Assembly: GCA_964487455.1 (NCBI GenBank)
Contig: CAZARE010000026.1
Coordinates: forward strand, 1-6,738
Length of the DNA: 6,738 nt
Source of the DNA: DASWJZ01 sp964487455
Lineage (GTDB): Bacteria; Pseudomonadota; Alphaproteobacteria; Rhizobiales; Afifellaceae
Direction: 5' to 3'
This document shows, in pieces, positions 1 to 6,184 of this stretch. The notes under the pieces were generated by a model, which saw only the letters and a list, made by a program, of their open reading frames with translations, did not search any database and was not told the origin of the DNA. Position 1 is the first letter of the stretch; each line of letters begins with the position of its first letter. A program made the position numbers and the translations under genes.

Positions 1-995
1 CCAAGGTGCAGCCGGAGTTCAAGACGCCGATCTGGGACTATCTCGGCTTTCTGGTGGACGACCAGCGGGTCGCCGACGGCCAGGCGATGATGCGCAAATA
101 CGACCACGTGCTGCGAGCGGCGGAGAGCCGCTTCGGCGTCAACCGCTATGTGATCGCCGCTGTTTGGGGCGTGGAGACCGACTACGGGCGGGAGACGGGT
201 GATAGTTTCCTGCCGCAAGCGCTGGCGACGCTCGTCTGCCAGGGCGGACGTCGGCAGGACTTCTGGCGCGGCGAGCTCATCGCGGCGCTGAAGCTGGTCG
301 ATCGCGGCGACCTCAAGCTGAACGCGCTCTACGGCTCCTGGGCCGGCGCCTTCGGCCAGACGCAGTTCATTCCCTCCACGTACGCGCGGCTGGCCGTCGA
401 TTTCGACGGCGACGGGCGGCGCGACCTCGTCGGCTCGGTCGCCGACGCGCTCGGCTCGACCGCCAATTATCTGAAGGCGGCCGGCTGGCAGCCGGGCGGG
501 TCGTGGATGATCGAGGTAAAGGCTCCGAACGGCTATAGCGGCCCGAGCGGACGCAAGAGCCGCGCATCGCTCTCGACCTGGGCGAAGCGCGGGATCATGC
601 GCGCCGACGGGGCGCAGCTCGCCGGCGGCGCTCAGGCCGGGCTGCTCCTGCCGGCTGGGCCGAAAGGGCCGGGCTTCCTGGTGTTTAAGAACTTCGACGC
701 GATCTATTCCTACAATCAGGCGGAATCCTACGCGCTTGCCATCTCGCATCTCGCCGACCGCCTGGCTGGCTACCCGGGGCTCCGCACCGCTTGGCCGACC
801 GACGATCCGGGTCTATCCCGCGCCGAGCGGCTGCATTTGCAGAAGCTGCTCATTTCCCACGGCTACGACATTGGCGAAGCCGACGGAAAGATCGGGCCGG
901 TCACCCGCGGCGCCATCGCGGAAGCCGAGAAGCGCCTCGGAATGGCGCCGACCGGCCGCGCCGGCACGAAAATCTATCGCGCGCTCGGCGGGTAG
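1..995 (+). CDS. Lytic murein transglycosylase, MltB family, with C-terminal peptidoglycan-binding domain (5' end missing)
   Basis: The frame is open to the left edge, so the N-terminus and any signal peptide lie outside. The GTG at position 6 is very probably internal, because family members have more sequence before the motif QPEF-x-TPIWDYL. Such enzymes cleave the MurNAc-GlcNAc bond of peptidoglycan in the periplasm, forming 1,6-anhydro ends. Residues are counted from the codon at 6. The catalytic glutamate is E57 in VWGVETDYG. The second family motif, AFGQTQFIPSTY, is at 115-126, followed by DFDGDGRRDL (132-141). Residues about 268-326 form a PG_binding_1 domain with the typical DGKIGPVTRGAI stretch (293-304). 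The catalytic core and the binding domain are both intact at the C-terminal side. A VOC gene follows after 33 nt on the same strand and could be co-transcribed. The family call is from motifs; the exact subtype (MltB or a rhizobial SLT_2 paralogue) is not resolved. Confidence 0.93.
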   Translation, partial: KVQPEFKTPIWDYLGFLVDDQRVADGQAMMRKYDHVLRAAESRFGVNRYVIAAVWGVETDYGRETGDSFLPQALATLVCQGGRRQDFWRGELIAALKLVDRGDLKLNALYGSWAGAFGQTQFIPSTYARLAVDFDGDGRRDLVGSVADALGSTANYLKAAGWQPGGSWMIEVKAPNGYSGPSGRKSRASLSTWAKRGIMRADGAQLAGGAQAGLLLPAGPKGPGFLVFKNFDAIYSYNQAESYALAISHLADRLAGYPGLRTAWPTDDPGLSRAERLHLQKLLISHGYDIGEADGKIGPVTRGAIAEAEKRLGMAPTGRAGTKIYRALGG

Positions 996-1028
996 ACGGG
1001 GCGCACTTCAAACCGATCGGGGAGCGCC

Positions 1029-1421
1029 GTGAACATCATCGATCATCTCGGTTTGAGTTTCGCCGACTATCCGCGTGCCTTGAGTTTCTACGAGAAGGCT
1101 CTCGCGCCGCTCGGCATCTCCGTGCTCATGCAGTTCGGCAAGGAGCAGACGGGCGGCCCCGATGTCGCCGGGTTCGGCCGCGACGGCAAGCCGGAGTTCT
1201 GGATCAGCGACGGCGGGGCGACTGCGCCGCGGCTGCACATCGCCTTCGTGGCCGATAGTCGCGCTGCCGTCGACGCCTTCTATGAGGCGGCACTAGCCGC
1301 CGGCGGCAAGGACAACGGCGCGCCCGGCGTGCGCACCATCTACCACCCGAACTATTACGGCGCGTTCGTGCTCGATTCGGAGGGGCATAACGTCGAGGCG
1401 GTCTGCCACAGGCCGGGCTAA
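1029..1421 (+). CDS. VOC-superfamily (glyoxalase/bleomycin-resistance fold) protein
   Basis: This complete 130-aa protein has the length usual for a single VOC protein made of two beta-alpha-beta-beta-beta modules. The first module opens with NIIDHLGLSFADYPRALSFY (2-21). The second has LHIAFVADSRAAVDAFY (69-85) and ends in AFVLDSEGHNVEAVCH (112-127). H6, H70 and E123 sit at the usual metal-ligand positions of the glyoxalase-like fold, so a metal-dependent enzyme is plausible. The start is GTG at 1029, chosen because GGGGAG (1019-1024) lies four bases upstream and the alignment to the fold begins at once. The substrate cannot be read from sequence: glyoxalase I, dioxygenase and antibiotic-resistance members share this fold. 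It most resembles the uncharacterised small VOC proteins common in Proteobacteria. It is cytoplasmic, with no signal peptide. Confidence 0.88.
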   Translation: MNIIDHLGLSFADYPRALSFYEKALAPLGISVLMQFGKEQTGGPDVAGFGRDGKPEFWISDGGATAPRLHIAFVADSRAAVDAFYEAALAAGGKDNGAPGVRTIYHPNYYGAFVLDSEGHNVEAVCHRPG

Positions 1422-1427
1422 GCGTTC

Positions 1428-1464
1428 CGGCGAGAGCCCGTCATCCGCGCCCCGGGCGGAAATC
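1428..1464. terminator. Possible hairpin between convergent genes
   Basis: The short gap between the convergent VOC and acyltransferase genes contains TCCGC (1444-1448) and its complement GCGGA (1456-1460). Alternatively GCCCG (1436-1440) can pair with CGGGC (1453-1457). No long T-run follows on either strand, so function as an intrinsic terminator is only suggested by position and base pairing. Confidence 0.25.
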
Positions 1465-1465
1465 T

Positions 1466-2353
1466 TTAGAACTCCGCGTCGAGATCCACCGCCAGCTTGT
1501 CGGTGACATGCGCCTGCAGTCGCTGGGCGATATCCGCTGGCTCACCCTCGGCGATCCGTCCGTGCGGAATGATCGGGCCGATGCTGACTTGGAACGTCTT
1601 GCCTCGCTTGTTGAGGAGCTCGTGGAACACCGTCATATCGCGCAACTCGGTGTTCCAGTTTGCGAACCAGTAGAAGAGCCCGGAGTTGCGCGCGCGCAGA
1701 TTGACTGGGAGGATGGGCACACCCTGCCTCCGCGCAAGCGTTACCGCGGTGCTCTGCCATGGCCGCTCGTTCAGACGGCCGTCCTTCCAATAGGCAATGC
1801 GCCCGGATGGAAACATGACCACCGCCCGGCCCTCCTTGAACGCCCGCGATGAGAGCAGCAATGTCTCGCGCATCTTCGGCCGGTCGCGAAAGTCCTCGCG
1901 CCATTCCACCGGGATAAGGAACTCGGCAAGCCGCGGGTTGATGCGCAACGCGTCCCGGTTGGTGAAGATGGCCATGTCTTCCCGGACGCGCTTCAACGCA
2001 TCATAGATGGCGACTCCATCGGCGATGCCGGTCGGGTGGTTGACGGCCACGACGAAAGCGCCGCTGCGCGGAATACGTTCAAGGCCCGAGACATCGAGCT
2101 CGAGCGAGAGGAGATTGCTTGCATATTCCATGGCGGCGCGGGCGGGGAGTGGGGCAACCTCGTCGGCCATGCGGACGGCTTCGTCGTAGTGCAGGATCTT
2201 GTAGAGAAGCGGTCTGACGAGCGGCCACCAGCGGCTATTGACGATCTTCTCCCCGCGCTCGGCGATGAGTTGGTCGGCAATGTGTAGAGTGCGCGGCGGG
2301 TCAAGGTTGAGCACACGTGACCGCACTTCCCCCACATTTCTGAGATCAGCCAT
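1466..2353 (-). CDS. PlsC-like lysophospholipid acyltransferase (LPLAT superfamily)
   Basis: This is a 295-aa protein if translation begins at the ATG at 2351-2353. A TTG at 2395 would add 14 residues but has no Shine-Dalgarno sequence; the ATG has only a weak GGCGGA about eight bases upstream. The LPLAT signature block I is VNHPTGIADG, with catalytic H106 and D112. The spacing is H-x5-D, as in the NHPLGGLDG subgroup, rather than the H-x4-D of classical PlsC. Other LPLAT blocks are visible: PVEWRED (about 148-154), MFPSG (180-184), corresponding to the FPEG glycerol-phosphate-binding motif, and GVPILPVNLRA (211-221). The expected activity is acyl transfer to a lysophospholipid or similar acceptor at the inner face of the cytoplasmic membrane. 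The substrate is not determinable; glycerolipid and ornithine-lipid synthesis both use relatives. It is divergent from the lipoprotein gene, with 116 nt between the starts. Confidence 0.85.
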   Translation of the reverse strand: MADLRNVGEVRSRVLNLDPPRTLHIADQLIAERGEKIVNSRWWPLVRPLLYKILHYDEAVRMADEVAPLPARAAMEYASNLLSLELDVSGLERIPRSGAFVVAVNHPTGIADGVAIYDALKRVREDMAIFTNRDALRINPRLAEFLIPVEWREDFRDRPKMRETLLLSSRAFKEGRAVVMFPSGRIAYWKDGRLNERPWQSTAVTLARRQGVPILPVNLRARNSGLFYWFANWNTELRDMTVFHELLNKRGKTFQVSIGPIIPHGRIAEGEPADIAQRLQAHVTDKLAVDLDAEF

Positions 2354-2427
2354 GCTGAGGTCCGCCGTTGGTGACAAAGGGCCTAGGACGTGCAAGTAAG
2401 GCGGTCAAGCCCGCCAATCTGGTGCAA

Positions 2428-2442
2428 CGGGGGACTCCCCCG
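2428..2442. promoter_or_regulatory. GC-rich palindrome in the acyltransferase/lipoprotein divergent promoter region
   Basis: CGGGGGACTCCCCCG is a palindrome with seven paired positions each side of a central C. It lies between the two divergent starts, 27 nt before the lipoprotein ATG. It could be an operator or a 5'-UTR hairpin. No regulator is assigned. Confidence 0.35.
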
Positions 2443-2469
2443 CCATCGTCAAGAATAAACGGGGTGAGC

Positions 2470-3009
2470 ATGGCATTTCGCTTCCAGGCCCTCGTGACCG
2501 TTGGGATAACGGTCGTCTTCACGTCGGGTTGCAGCTTCAATGTGTTCGGGCGCGGCGAACCGACGCGTCAGCCTCCGGCTCCGTTGGCCGCCGCGCCGGT
2601 GGGCGCGGTGACGGGCGCGCCCCTGCAGGCGCCCGATCAGGGCGCCGGCCAAGCGCCGGCTGGACTGGCGGCGCTCGACCAGTCGGCCAGTCCCGAGACC
2701 ACCGTCGCAGCCACCGCGGGCGGCGGCGAGGTCGGGCGCACCGACCTGCTCGGCGGATGGACGATCAATGCGGCGGGCGAGTCGTGCCAGCTCTTCATGA
2801 CGCTGACGACCTGGGCGGGCGGCTACCGCGCGTCGACGCGCGGCTGCACCAACGCGGCGTTTCAGGGCGTCTCCGCCTGGAACATCGAAGGCGGCCAGAT
2901 ACAGCTCCTCAACGACGCCGGCACGACAGTAGCGCGGCTTCACGCGGCCTCGAAGACGCAACTGAACGGACAGACGCCGGGCGGTGGACCCGTTACCGTC
3001 ACGCGCTAA
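2470..3009 (+). CDS. AprI/Inh-family protease-inhibitor lipoprotein (Omp19-like)
   Basis: This 179-aa protein begins at the ATG at 2470, preceded by GGGGTGAG. The frame is open further upstream (to 2368), but those residues are proline/lysine-rich and would precede the signal peptide. Residues 1-20 (MAFRFQALVTVGITVVFTSG) form an export signal ending before C21, a probable lipidation cysteine. The lipobox TSGC lacks the usual Leu at -3, so lipidation is likely but not certain. Residues 27-88 are a Pro/Ala/Gly-rich linker. Residues 90-179 match the Inh domain: DLLGGWTI, a cysteine pair C106/C126 expected to form a disulfide, GGYRASTRGC (117-126), VSAWNIEGGQIQLL (134-147) and a terminal GxxVTVTR strand. 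Inh proteins such as AprI inhibit metalloproteases, and Brucella Omp19 is an outer-membrane lipoprotein of this fold. A periplasmic or outer-membrane location is inferred. The target protease is unknown and no protease gene is in the window. Confidence 0.85.
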   Translation: MAFRFQALVTVGITVVFTSGCSFNVFGRGEPTRQPPAPLAAAPVGAVTGAPLQAPDQGAGQAPAGLAALDQSASPETTVAATAGGGEVGRTDLLGGWTINAAGESCQLFMTLTTWAGGYRASTRGCTNAAFQGVSAWNIEGGQIQLLNDAGTTVARLHAASKTQLNGQTPGGGPVTVTR

Positions 3010-3034
3010 CATTCCACGCGACTGCGCTCCGTTA

Positions 3035-3063
3035 TGGCGGCGACGCGGGTTCTCGCGCCGCCA
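3035..3063 (+). terminator. Hairpin 25 nt after the lipoprotein stop codon
   Basis: TGGCGG (3035-3040) plus CGCG (3044-3047) pair with CGCG (3054-3057) plus CCGCCA (3058-3063). This gives ten base pairs with a three-base bulge and a GGTTCT loop. No T-run follows, so it could be a 3'-end stabilising structure or a weak terminator for the lipoprotein transcript. Confidence 0.35.
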
Positions 3064-3461
3064 ATCAGTCTCCGCGCAGCACTGACCGATTGTTTCATCC
3101 AGCTGGCGTTGCCCTCCTTCCGGAACCCGAATGCGTCCCGCAACGGAGCCGGATATGACCAACGAAAAGAAGTTGGGGAGGAGCGCCGGGAGCGGTCCGC
3201 GTCTTAAATTTCGGTGAATTTTTTCGACCGTCGCGGCTTGGCCGGCATTTTTTCGCGAATCGCTGGCCGCCTCCCATCAGCATTCAGTGCGGACGCGGGA
3301 AGCGCTTGCAACGAACCGAACCGATCGTTTGTTCCGACCGCTGCGATCGACGCGATGCGCATTCGCGCGTCCTGTTGCGGCAGGAAAACGCGTACGATGC
3401 GACGAGCGACGAATGCGCTGAAGCGTTTGCGGTCGATGGGCTGCGACAGCGTCTTGCGGTA

Positions 3462-3483
3462 TGTTCCCATAGACGTGGGAACA
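3462..3483. repeat. Perfect inverted repeat TGTTCCCA-N6-TGGGAACA
   Basis: The left arm is 3462-3469 and the right arm 3476-3483, both eight bases and perfectly complementary, around TAGACG. The geometry fits a dimeric regulator site or a short hairpin. It sits 13-15 nt from the intrinsic terminator of the histone-like gene, outside any called gene. No binding protein can be named from sequence. Confidence 0.5.
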
Positions 3484-3496
3484 ATGCGGACGCCGA

Positions 3497-3533
3497 CGAA
3501 AAAGAGGCCCGGACACTGCTGTCCGGGCCTCTT
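3497..3533 (-). terminator. Strong rho-independent terminator of the histone-like gene
   Basis: A 14-bp perfect stem (3502-3515 with 3520-3533) encloses the loop of four bases 3516-3519. On the minus strand it is followed directly by five T residues (the A-run at 3499-3503 on the plus strand, partly within the stem). It begins 42 nt past the stop codon of the minus-strand gene ending at 3576. On the plus strand no T-run follows, so it acts in one direction. Confidence 0.88.
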
Positions 3534-3575
3534 AAGTTATTGTAGGTTCTCGCGAAATTGCCTGTGCGGCGGGGG

Positions 3576-3791
3576 CTACTTCTTGGCGGCCTTCCGCTTC
3601 GCCGGCTTCCGCTTCGCGGACTTCTTCTTCGCAGGCTTCTTCTTCGCAGCTTTCTTCTTCGCAGGTTTCCTCTTGGCGGCTTTCTTCTTGGCAGCGGGCT
3701 TACGGGACTTCTTCGCAGCGGCTTTCTTCGCAGCGGACTTGCTCGCGGCCCTCGCGCCAGAGGATCTCCTGCGGGTCGTTGCTTTGGCCAT
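3576..3791 (-). CDS. Histone H1-like lysine-rich DNA-binding protein
   Basis: This is a 71-aa, extremely basic protein. The ATG at 3789-3791 is chosen because GGGGAGA lies five bases upstream. The frame can be extended to 3881, but that adds an unlike N-terminus with no ribosome binding site. Residues 1-30 (MAKATTRRRSSGARAASKSA...) are Arg/Ser/Ala-rich. Residues 37-71 are seven uninterrupted pentapeptides of the form K-[APS]-A-K-[KR], mostly alternating KAAK and KPAK, and run to the last residue. Such tails resemble eukaryotic H1 C-termini and the lysine-rich tails of bacterial H1-like proteins. They bind DNA or RNA through charge and lack a fold of their own. A nucleoid-associated role is inferred from composition only. 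At DNA level the tail is a degenerate 15-nt tandem repeat. The gene is monocistronic, with its own terminator, and divergent from mdh. Confidence 0.82.
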   Translation of the reverse strand: MAKATTRRRSSGARAASKSAAKKAAAKKSRKPAAKKKAAKRKPAKKKAAKKKPAKKKSAKRKPAKRKAAKK

Positions 3792-3817
3792 AGTGGTCTC
3801 CCCTGATGACCGACTCA

Positions 3818-3845
3818 GTTTTATCGGCCGGCGAGACGCTACCAA
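3818..3845 (-). promoter_or_regulatory. Candidate promoter of the histone-like gene
   Basis: Read on the minus strand, TTGGTA (3840-3845) and TAAAAC (3818-3823) are separated by 16 bases. Each matches four of six positions of the sigma-70 consensus. Transcription would begin near 3811, leaving a leader of about 20 nt with the GGGGAGA ribosome binding site. It is a consensus match only. Confidence 0.35.
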
Positions 3846-3873
3846 AGACGCGGTGGATGCGTAAGAGAAGAGT

Positions 3874-3893
3874 CGCATCATATGCGTTTTTTT
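3874..3893. promoter_or_regulatory. Palindrome CGCAT-CAT-ATGCG next to a seven-T run
   Basis: Perfect five-base arms (3874-3878 and 3882-3886) are followed by T7 (3887-3893), midway between the divergent histone-like and mdh starts. It could be an operator beside an A-tract, or a short terminator-like hairpin on the plus strand. No transcript on that strand needs ending here, so the operator reading is slightly preferred. Confidence 0.3.
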
Positions 3894-3987
3894 CTACAGC
3901 CCCGTTTAGCTTGCCACACCACGGCAATCGCGGTAGTGACCCGCGCGCGTCGACACATCGCATCAACGACATCGTGGAAGGCATCTC

Positions 3988-4950
3988 ATGGGGCGGAGGA
4001 AGATCGCGCTCATCGGTGCAGGTCAGATCGGTGGCACGCTCGCTCATCTTATCGGGCTGAAGCAACTCGGAGACGTCGTCCTCTTCGACATTCAGGAGGG
4101 CATACCCGATGGCAAGGCGCTCGACATTGCGGAGTCCTCTCCGATCGACGGCTTCGATGTGCGCTATGCCGGCGCGCAATCCTATGAAGCGATCAAAGGC
4201 TCCGATGTGATCATCGTGACGGCGGGCGTGCCGCGTAAGCCCGGCATGAGCCGCGACGATCTTCTCGAGGTCAATCTCAAAGTGATGGAGCAGGTCGGCG
4301 CCGGCATCCGCAAATACGCTGCGGAAGCGTTCGTCATCTGCATCACCAATCCGCTCGACGCGATGGTGTGGGCGCTCCAGAAGTTCTCTGGTCTTCCCGG
4401 CAGCATGGTGGTTGGCATGGCGGGCGTATTGGATTCTTCGCGCTTCCGCTACTTCCTCGCACAGGAGTTCAACGTCTCCGTGGAGGACGTGACAGCTTTC
4501 GTTCTCGGCGGTCACGGCGACACCATGGTCCCACTCACCCGCTACTCCACCGTCGCCGGCATCCCGTTGCCTGACCTTGTGAAAATGGGCTGGATCAGCG
4601 ACAAGCGGCTGGGCGAGGTCGTGCAGCGGACGCGCGACGGCGGCGCCGAGATCGTCAGCCTTCTGAAGACCGGGTCTGCCTATTACGCGCCAGCCGCCTC
4701 GGCGATCGCCATGACGGAGAGCTTCCTGAGGGACAAGAAGCGCGTGCTGCCCTGCGCGGCGCGGCTGCAGGGCCAGTACGGGTTGAACGGTCTTTATGTC
4801 GGCGTGCCCGTCGTCATTGGCGCAGGCGGCATCGAACGGATTATCGAGATCGATCTCGACCGGAGCGAGCGGGCGATGTTCGAAAAGTCGGTGGAGGCAG
4901 TGCGGGGCCTGTGCGAGGCGTGCATCCGCATCCAGCCCGCCTTGGCGTGA
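3988..4950 (+). CDS. mdh: Malate dehydrogenase (NAD-dependent, LDH-like type)
   Basis: Malate dehydrogenase oxidises (S)-malate to oxaloacetate with NAD+ in the TCA cycle, in the cytoplasm. The 320-aa product has the usual length of the LDH-like MDH group found in Alphaproteobacteria. The Rossmann motif GAGQIGG is at 10-16, and D34 (VVLFDI) at the end of the second strand specifies NAD over NADP. The mobile substrate loop VPRKPGMSRDD (81-91) provides R83 and R89. N121 lies in ITNPLDAM, D149 and R152 in GVLDSSRFR, and the catalytic H176 in GGHGDTMVP. R83 followed by KPGMSR is typical for malate rather than lactate specificity. The start is supported by GTGGAAGG, six bases upstream. sucC follows 34 nt later on the same strand, as in many Hyphomicrobiales TCA operons. 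All key residues are present. Confidence 0.97.
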   Translation: MGRRKIALIGAGQIGGTLAHLIGLKQLGDVVLFDIQEGIPDGKALDIAESSPIDGFDVRYAGAQSYEAIKGSDVIIVTAGVPRKPGMSRDDLLEVNLKVMEQVGAGIRKYAAEAFVICITNPLDAMVWALQKFSGLPGSMVVGMAGVLDSSRFRYFLAQEFNVSVEDVTAFVLGGHGDTMVPLTRYSTVAGIPLPDLVKMGWISDKRLGEVVQRTRDGGAEIVSLLKTGSAYYAPAASAIAMTESFLRDKKRVLPCAARLQGQYGLNGLYVGVPVVIGAGGIERIIEIDLDRSERAMFEKSVEAVRGLCEACIRIQPALA

Positions 4951-4984
4951 GGGCGCGCGCCGCCGCGACGCGCGGAGAGCCGAG

Positions 4985-6184
4985 ATGAATATCCACGAGT
5001 ATCAGGCGAAGGCCATCCTGAAGGCTTACGGCGCACCTGTCGCGGCAGGCGCGGTGATCTCCGACGCGAGCGAAGCGGAAACGGCGGCGAGGCGGCTGCC
5101 AGGACCGGTCTATGTCGTGAAGAGCCAGATCCACGCCGGGGGACGCGGCAAGGGGCGCTTCAAAGAGCTCGGCGAGAGCGCCAAAGGCGGCGTCAGGCTG
5201 GCGAGGAGCGTCGAAGAGGTCGTCGCTCACGCTAAGGAGATGCTCGGCAAGACGCTTGTCACCAAGCAGACGGGCCCGGCGGGAAAGCAGGTCAGCCGCT
5301 TATATATAGAAGACGGCGCCGATATCGCGCGCGAGCTTTATCTGTCGCTGCTGATCGACCGGTCCGTCGGCCGCGTCGCCTTTGTCGCATCGACGGAAGG
5401 CGGCATGGACATCGAGACGGTCGCCGCCGCCACGCCTGAGAAGATCGTCACCGTCGCCATCGACCCGGAGACCGGCGTGACGGAGGCGGACGCAGGCAGG
5501 CTCGCCGAAGCGCTGCAACTCGAGGAGCCGGCGCGGAGCGAGAGCCGCTCGCTTTTCGAAGGCCTCTACAAGGCGTTCTTCGACAACGACATGAGCCTCC
5601 TTGAAATCAACCCGCTGGTCATTCTGAGGGATGGCGGTCTGCGGGTGCTCGACGCCAAGGTGTCGTTCGACAATAACGCGATCTTTCGCCACCCCGACAT
5701 CGCAGAGTTGCGGGACGAGACTGAGGAGGATCCAAAGGAGATCGAGGCTTCCCGGCACGGTCTCGCCTATGTGGCCCTGGACGGGACGATCGGCTGCATG
5801 GTGAACGGTGCCGGCTTGGCCATGGCGACGATGGACATCATCAAGCTCTACGGCGGAGAGCCGGCCAACTTCCTTGATGTGGGCGGCGGCGCAACCGCCG
5901 AGAAGGTCACGGCGGCTTTCAAGATCATCACCGCCGACCCCAACGTGAAGGGTATTCTGATCAATATCTTCGGCGGCATCATGCGCTGCGACACCATCGC
6001 AGAGGGTGTCGTTGCGGCAGTCAAGGAGGTCGGCCTCAAGGTGCCGCTGGTCGTCCGGCTGGAAGGCACCAACGTCGATGCGGGCAAGGCGATCCTCGCC
6101 GGCTCCGGCCTCGACGTCGTTGCCGCGGAGGATCTCGACGACGCCGCGCAGAAGATCGTGGTGGCGGTGGGCCTATGCCGATAG
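4985..6184 (+). CDS. sucC: Succinyl-CoA synthetase (ADP-forming) beta subunit
   Basis: This subunit, with the alpha subunit SucD, converts succinyl-CoA plus ADP and phosphate to succinate, ATP and CoA in the TCA cycle. The product is 399 aa, standard for the family. The ATG at 4985 is chosen over upstream in-frame codons because the conserved N-terminus MNIHEYQAK starts there and GGAGAG lies five bases before it. Residues 1 to about 240 form the ATP-grasp domain: VKSQIHAGGRGKGRFKELGESAKGGV (45-70) with K46, RLYIEDGADIARELYLS (105-121), and the metal-binding LEINP (206-210) and LDAKVSFDN (222-230). The C-terminal CoA-ligase domain has MVNGAGLAMATMD (272-284), FLDVGGGAT (296-304), NIFGGIMRCD (327-336) and VVRLEGTN (356-363). 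It reads as SucC rather than the malate-CoA ligase subunit MtkA. sucD does not follow within the window. The last ten bases overlap the start of a PIN-domain gene. Confidence 0.97.
   Translation: MNIHEYQAKAILKAYGAPVAAGAVISDASEAETAARRLPGPVYVVKSQIHAGGRGKGRFKELGESAKGGVRLARSVEEVVAHAKEMLGKTLVTKQTGPAGKQVSRLYIEDGADIARELYLSLLIDRSVGRVAFVASTEGGMDIETVAAATPEKIVTVAIDPETGVTEADAGRLAEALQLEEPARSESRSLFEGLYKAFFDNDMSLLEINPLVILRDGGLRVLDAKVSFDNNAIFRHPDIAELRDETEEDPKEIEASRHGLAYVALDGTIGCMVNGAGLAMATMDIIKLYGGEPANFLDVGGGATAEKVTAAFKIITADPNVKGILINIFGGIMRCDTIAEGVVAAVKEVGLKVPLVVRLEGTNVDAGKAILAGSGLDVVAAEDLDDAAQKIVVAVGLCR

Larger units (their letters stand above)
3010..3575. other. Gene-poor stretch between the lipoprotein and the histone-like gene
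   Basis: About 565 bases hold no gene I can recognise. Several small things are visible: the hairpin at 3035-3063; a 20-codon ORF at 3155-3217 (MTNEKKLGRSAGSGPRLKFR) with GGAG six bases before its ATG; two copies of ATTTTTTCG (3218-3226 and 3247-3255); an inverted repeat at 3462-3483; and the terminator at 3497-3533. An 88-codon frame on the minus strand (3204-3470) has no ribosome binding site, an arginine-rich composition and no recognisable domain, so it is not called as a gene. The lower GC patches and T-runs differ from the neighbouring genes. Confidence 0.6.

Noticed and set aside
2449..3162. 237-codon minus-strand frame opposite the lipoprotein gene
   Set aside because: It is Arg/Ala-rich with no domain, as expected for an antisense frame in high-GC DNA. 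The plus strand has a signal peptide and a clear Inh domain.
3204..3470. 88-codon minus-strand frame
   Set aside because: Its ATG lies in the inverted repeat with no ribosome binding site upstream, third-position GC is lower than in the real genes, and no domain is recognisable. Kept only as a note in the gene-poor stretch.
3582..3710. CRISPR-like or noncoding tandem repeat array
   Set aside because: The 15-nt periodicity is explained by pentapeptide repeats in frame in the histone-like gene; there are no spacers.
3214..3864. Long plus-strand frame rich in Phe/Ala/Leu, resembling a membrane protein
   Set aside because: It is the antisense reading of the lysine codons in the histone-like gene (CTT/TTC triplets), has no ribosome binding site and runs through the terminator hairpin.
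3700..4515. 271-codon minus-strand frame over the start of mdh and the histone-like gene
   Set aside because: It crosses two well-supported genes, shows no domain and is His/Glu/Arg-rich as typical of antisense frames.
4985..6184. Malate-CoA ligase beta subunit (mtkA) as an alternative to sucC
   Set aside because: The window has mdh next to it, and the sequence follows the SucC pattern (HAGGRGKGRFKELGESAKGGV, STEGGMDIE). No serine-cycle neighbours are present.
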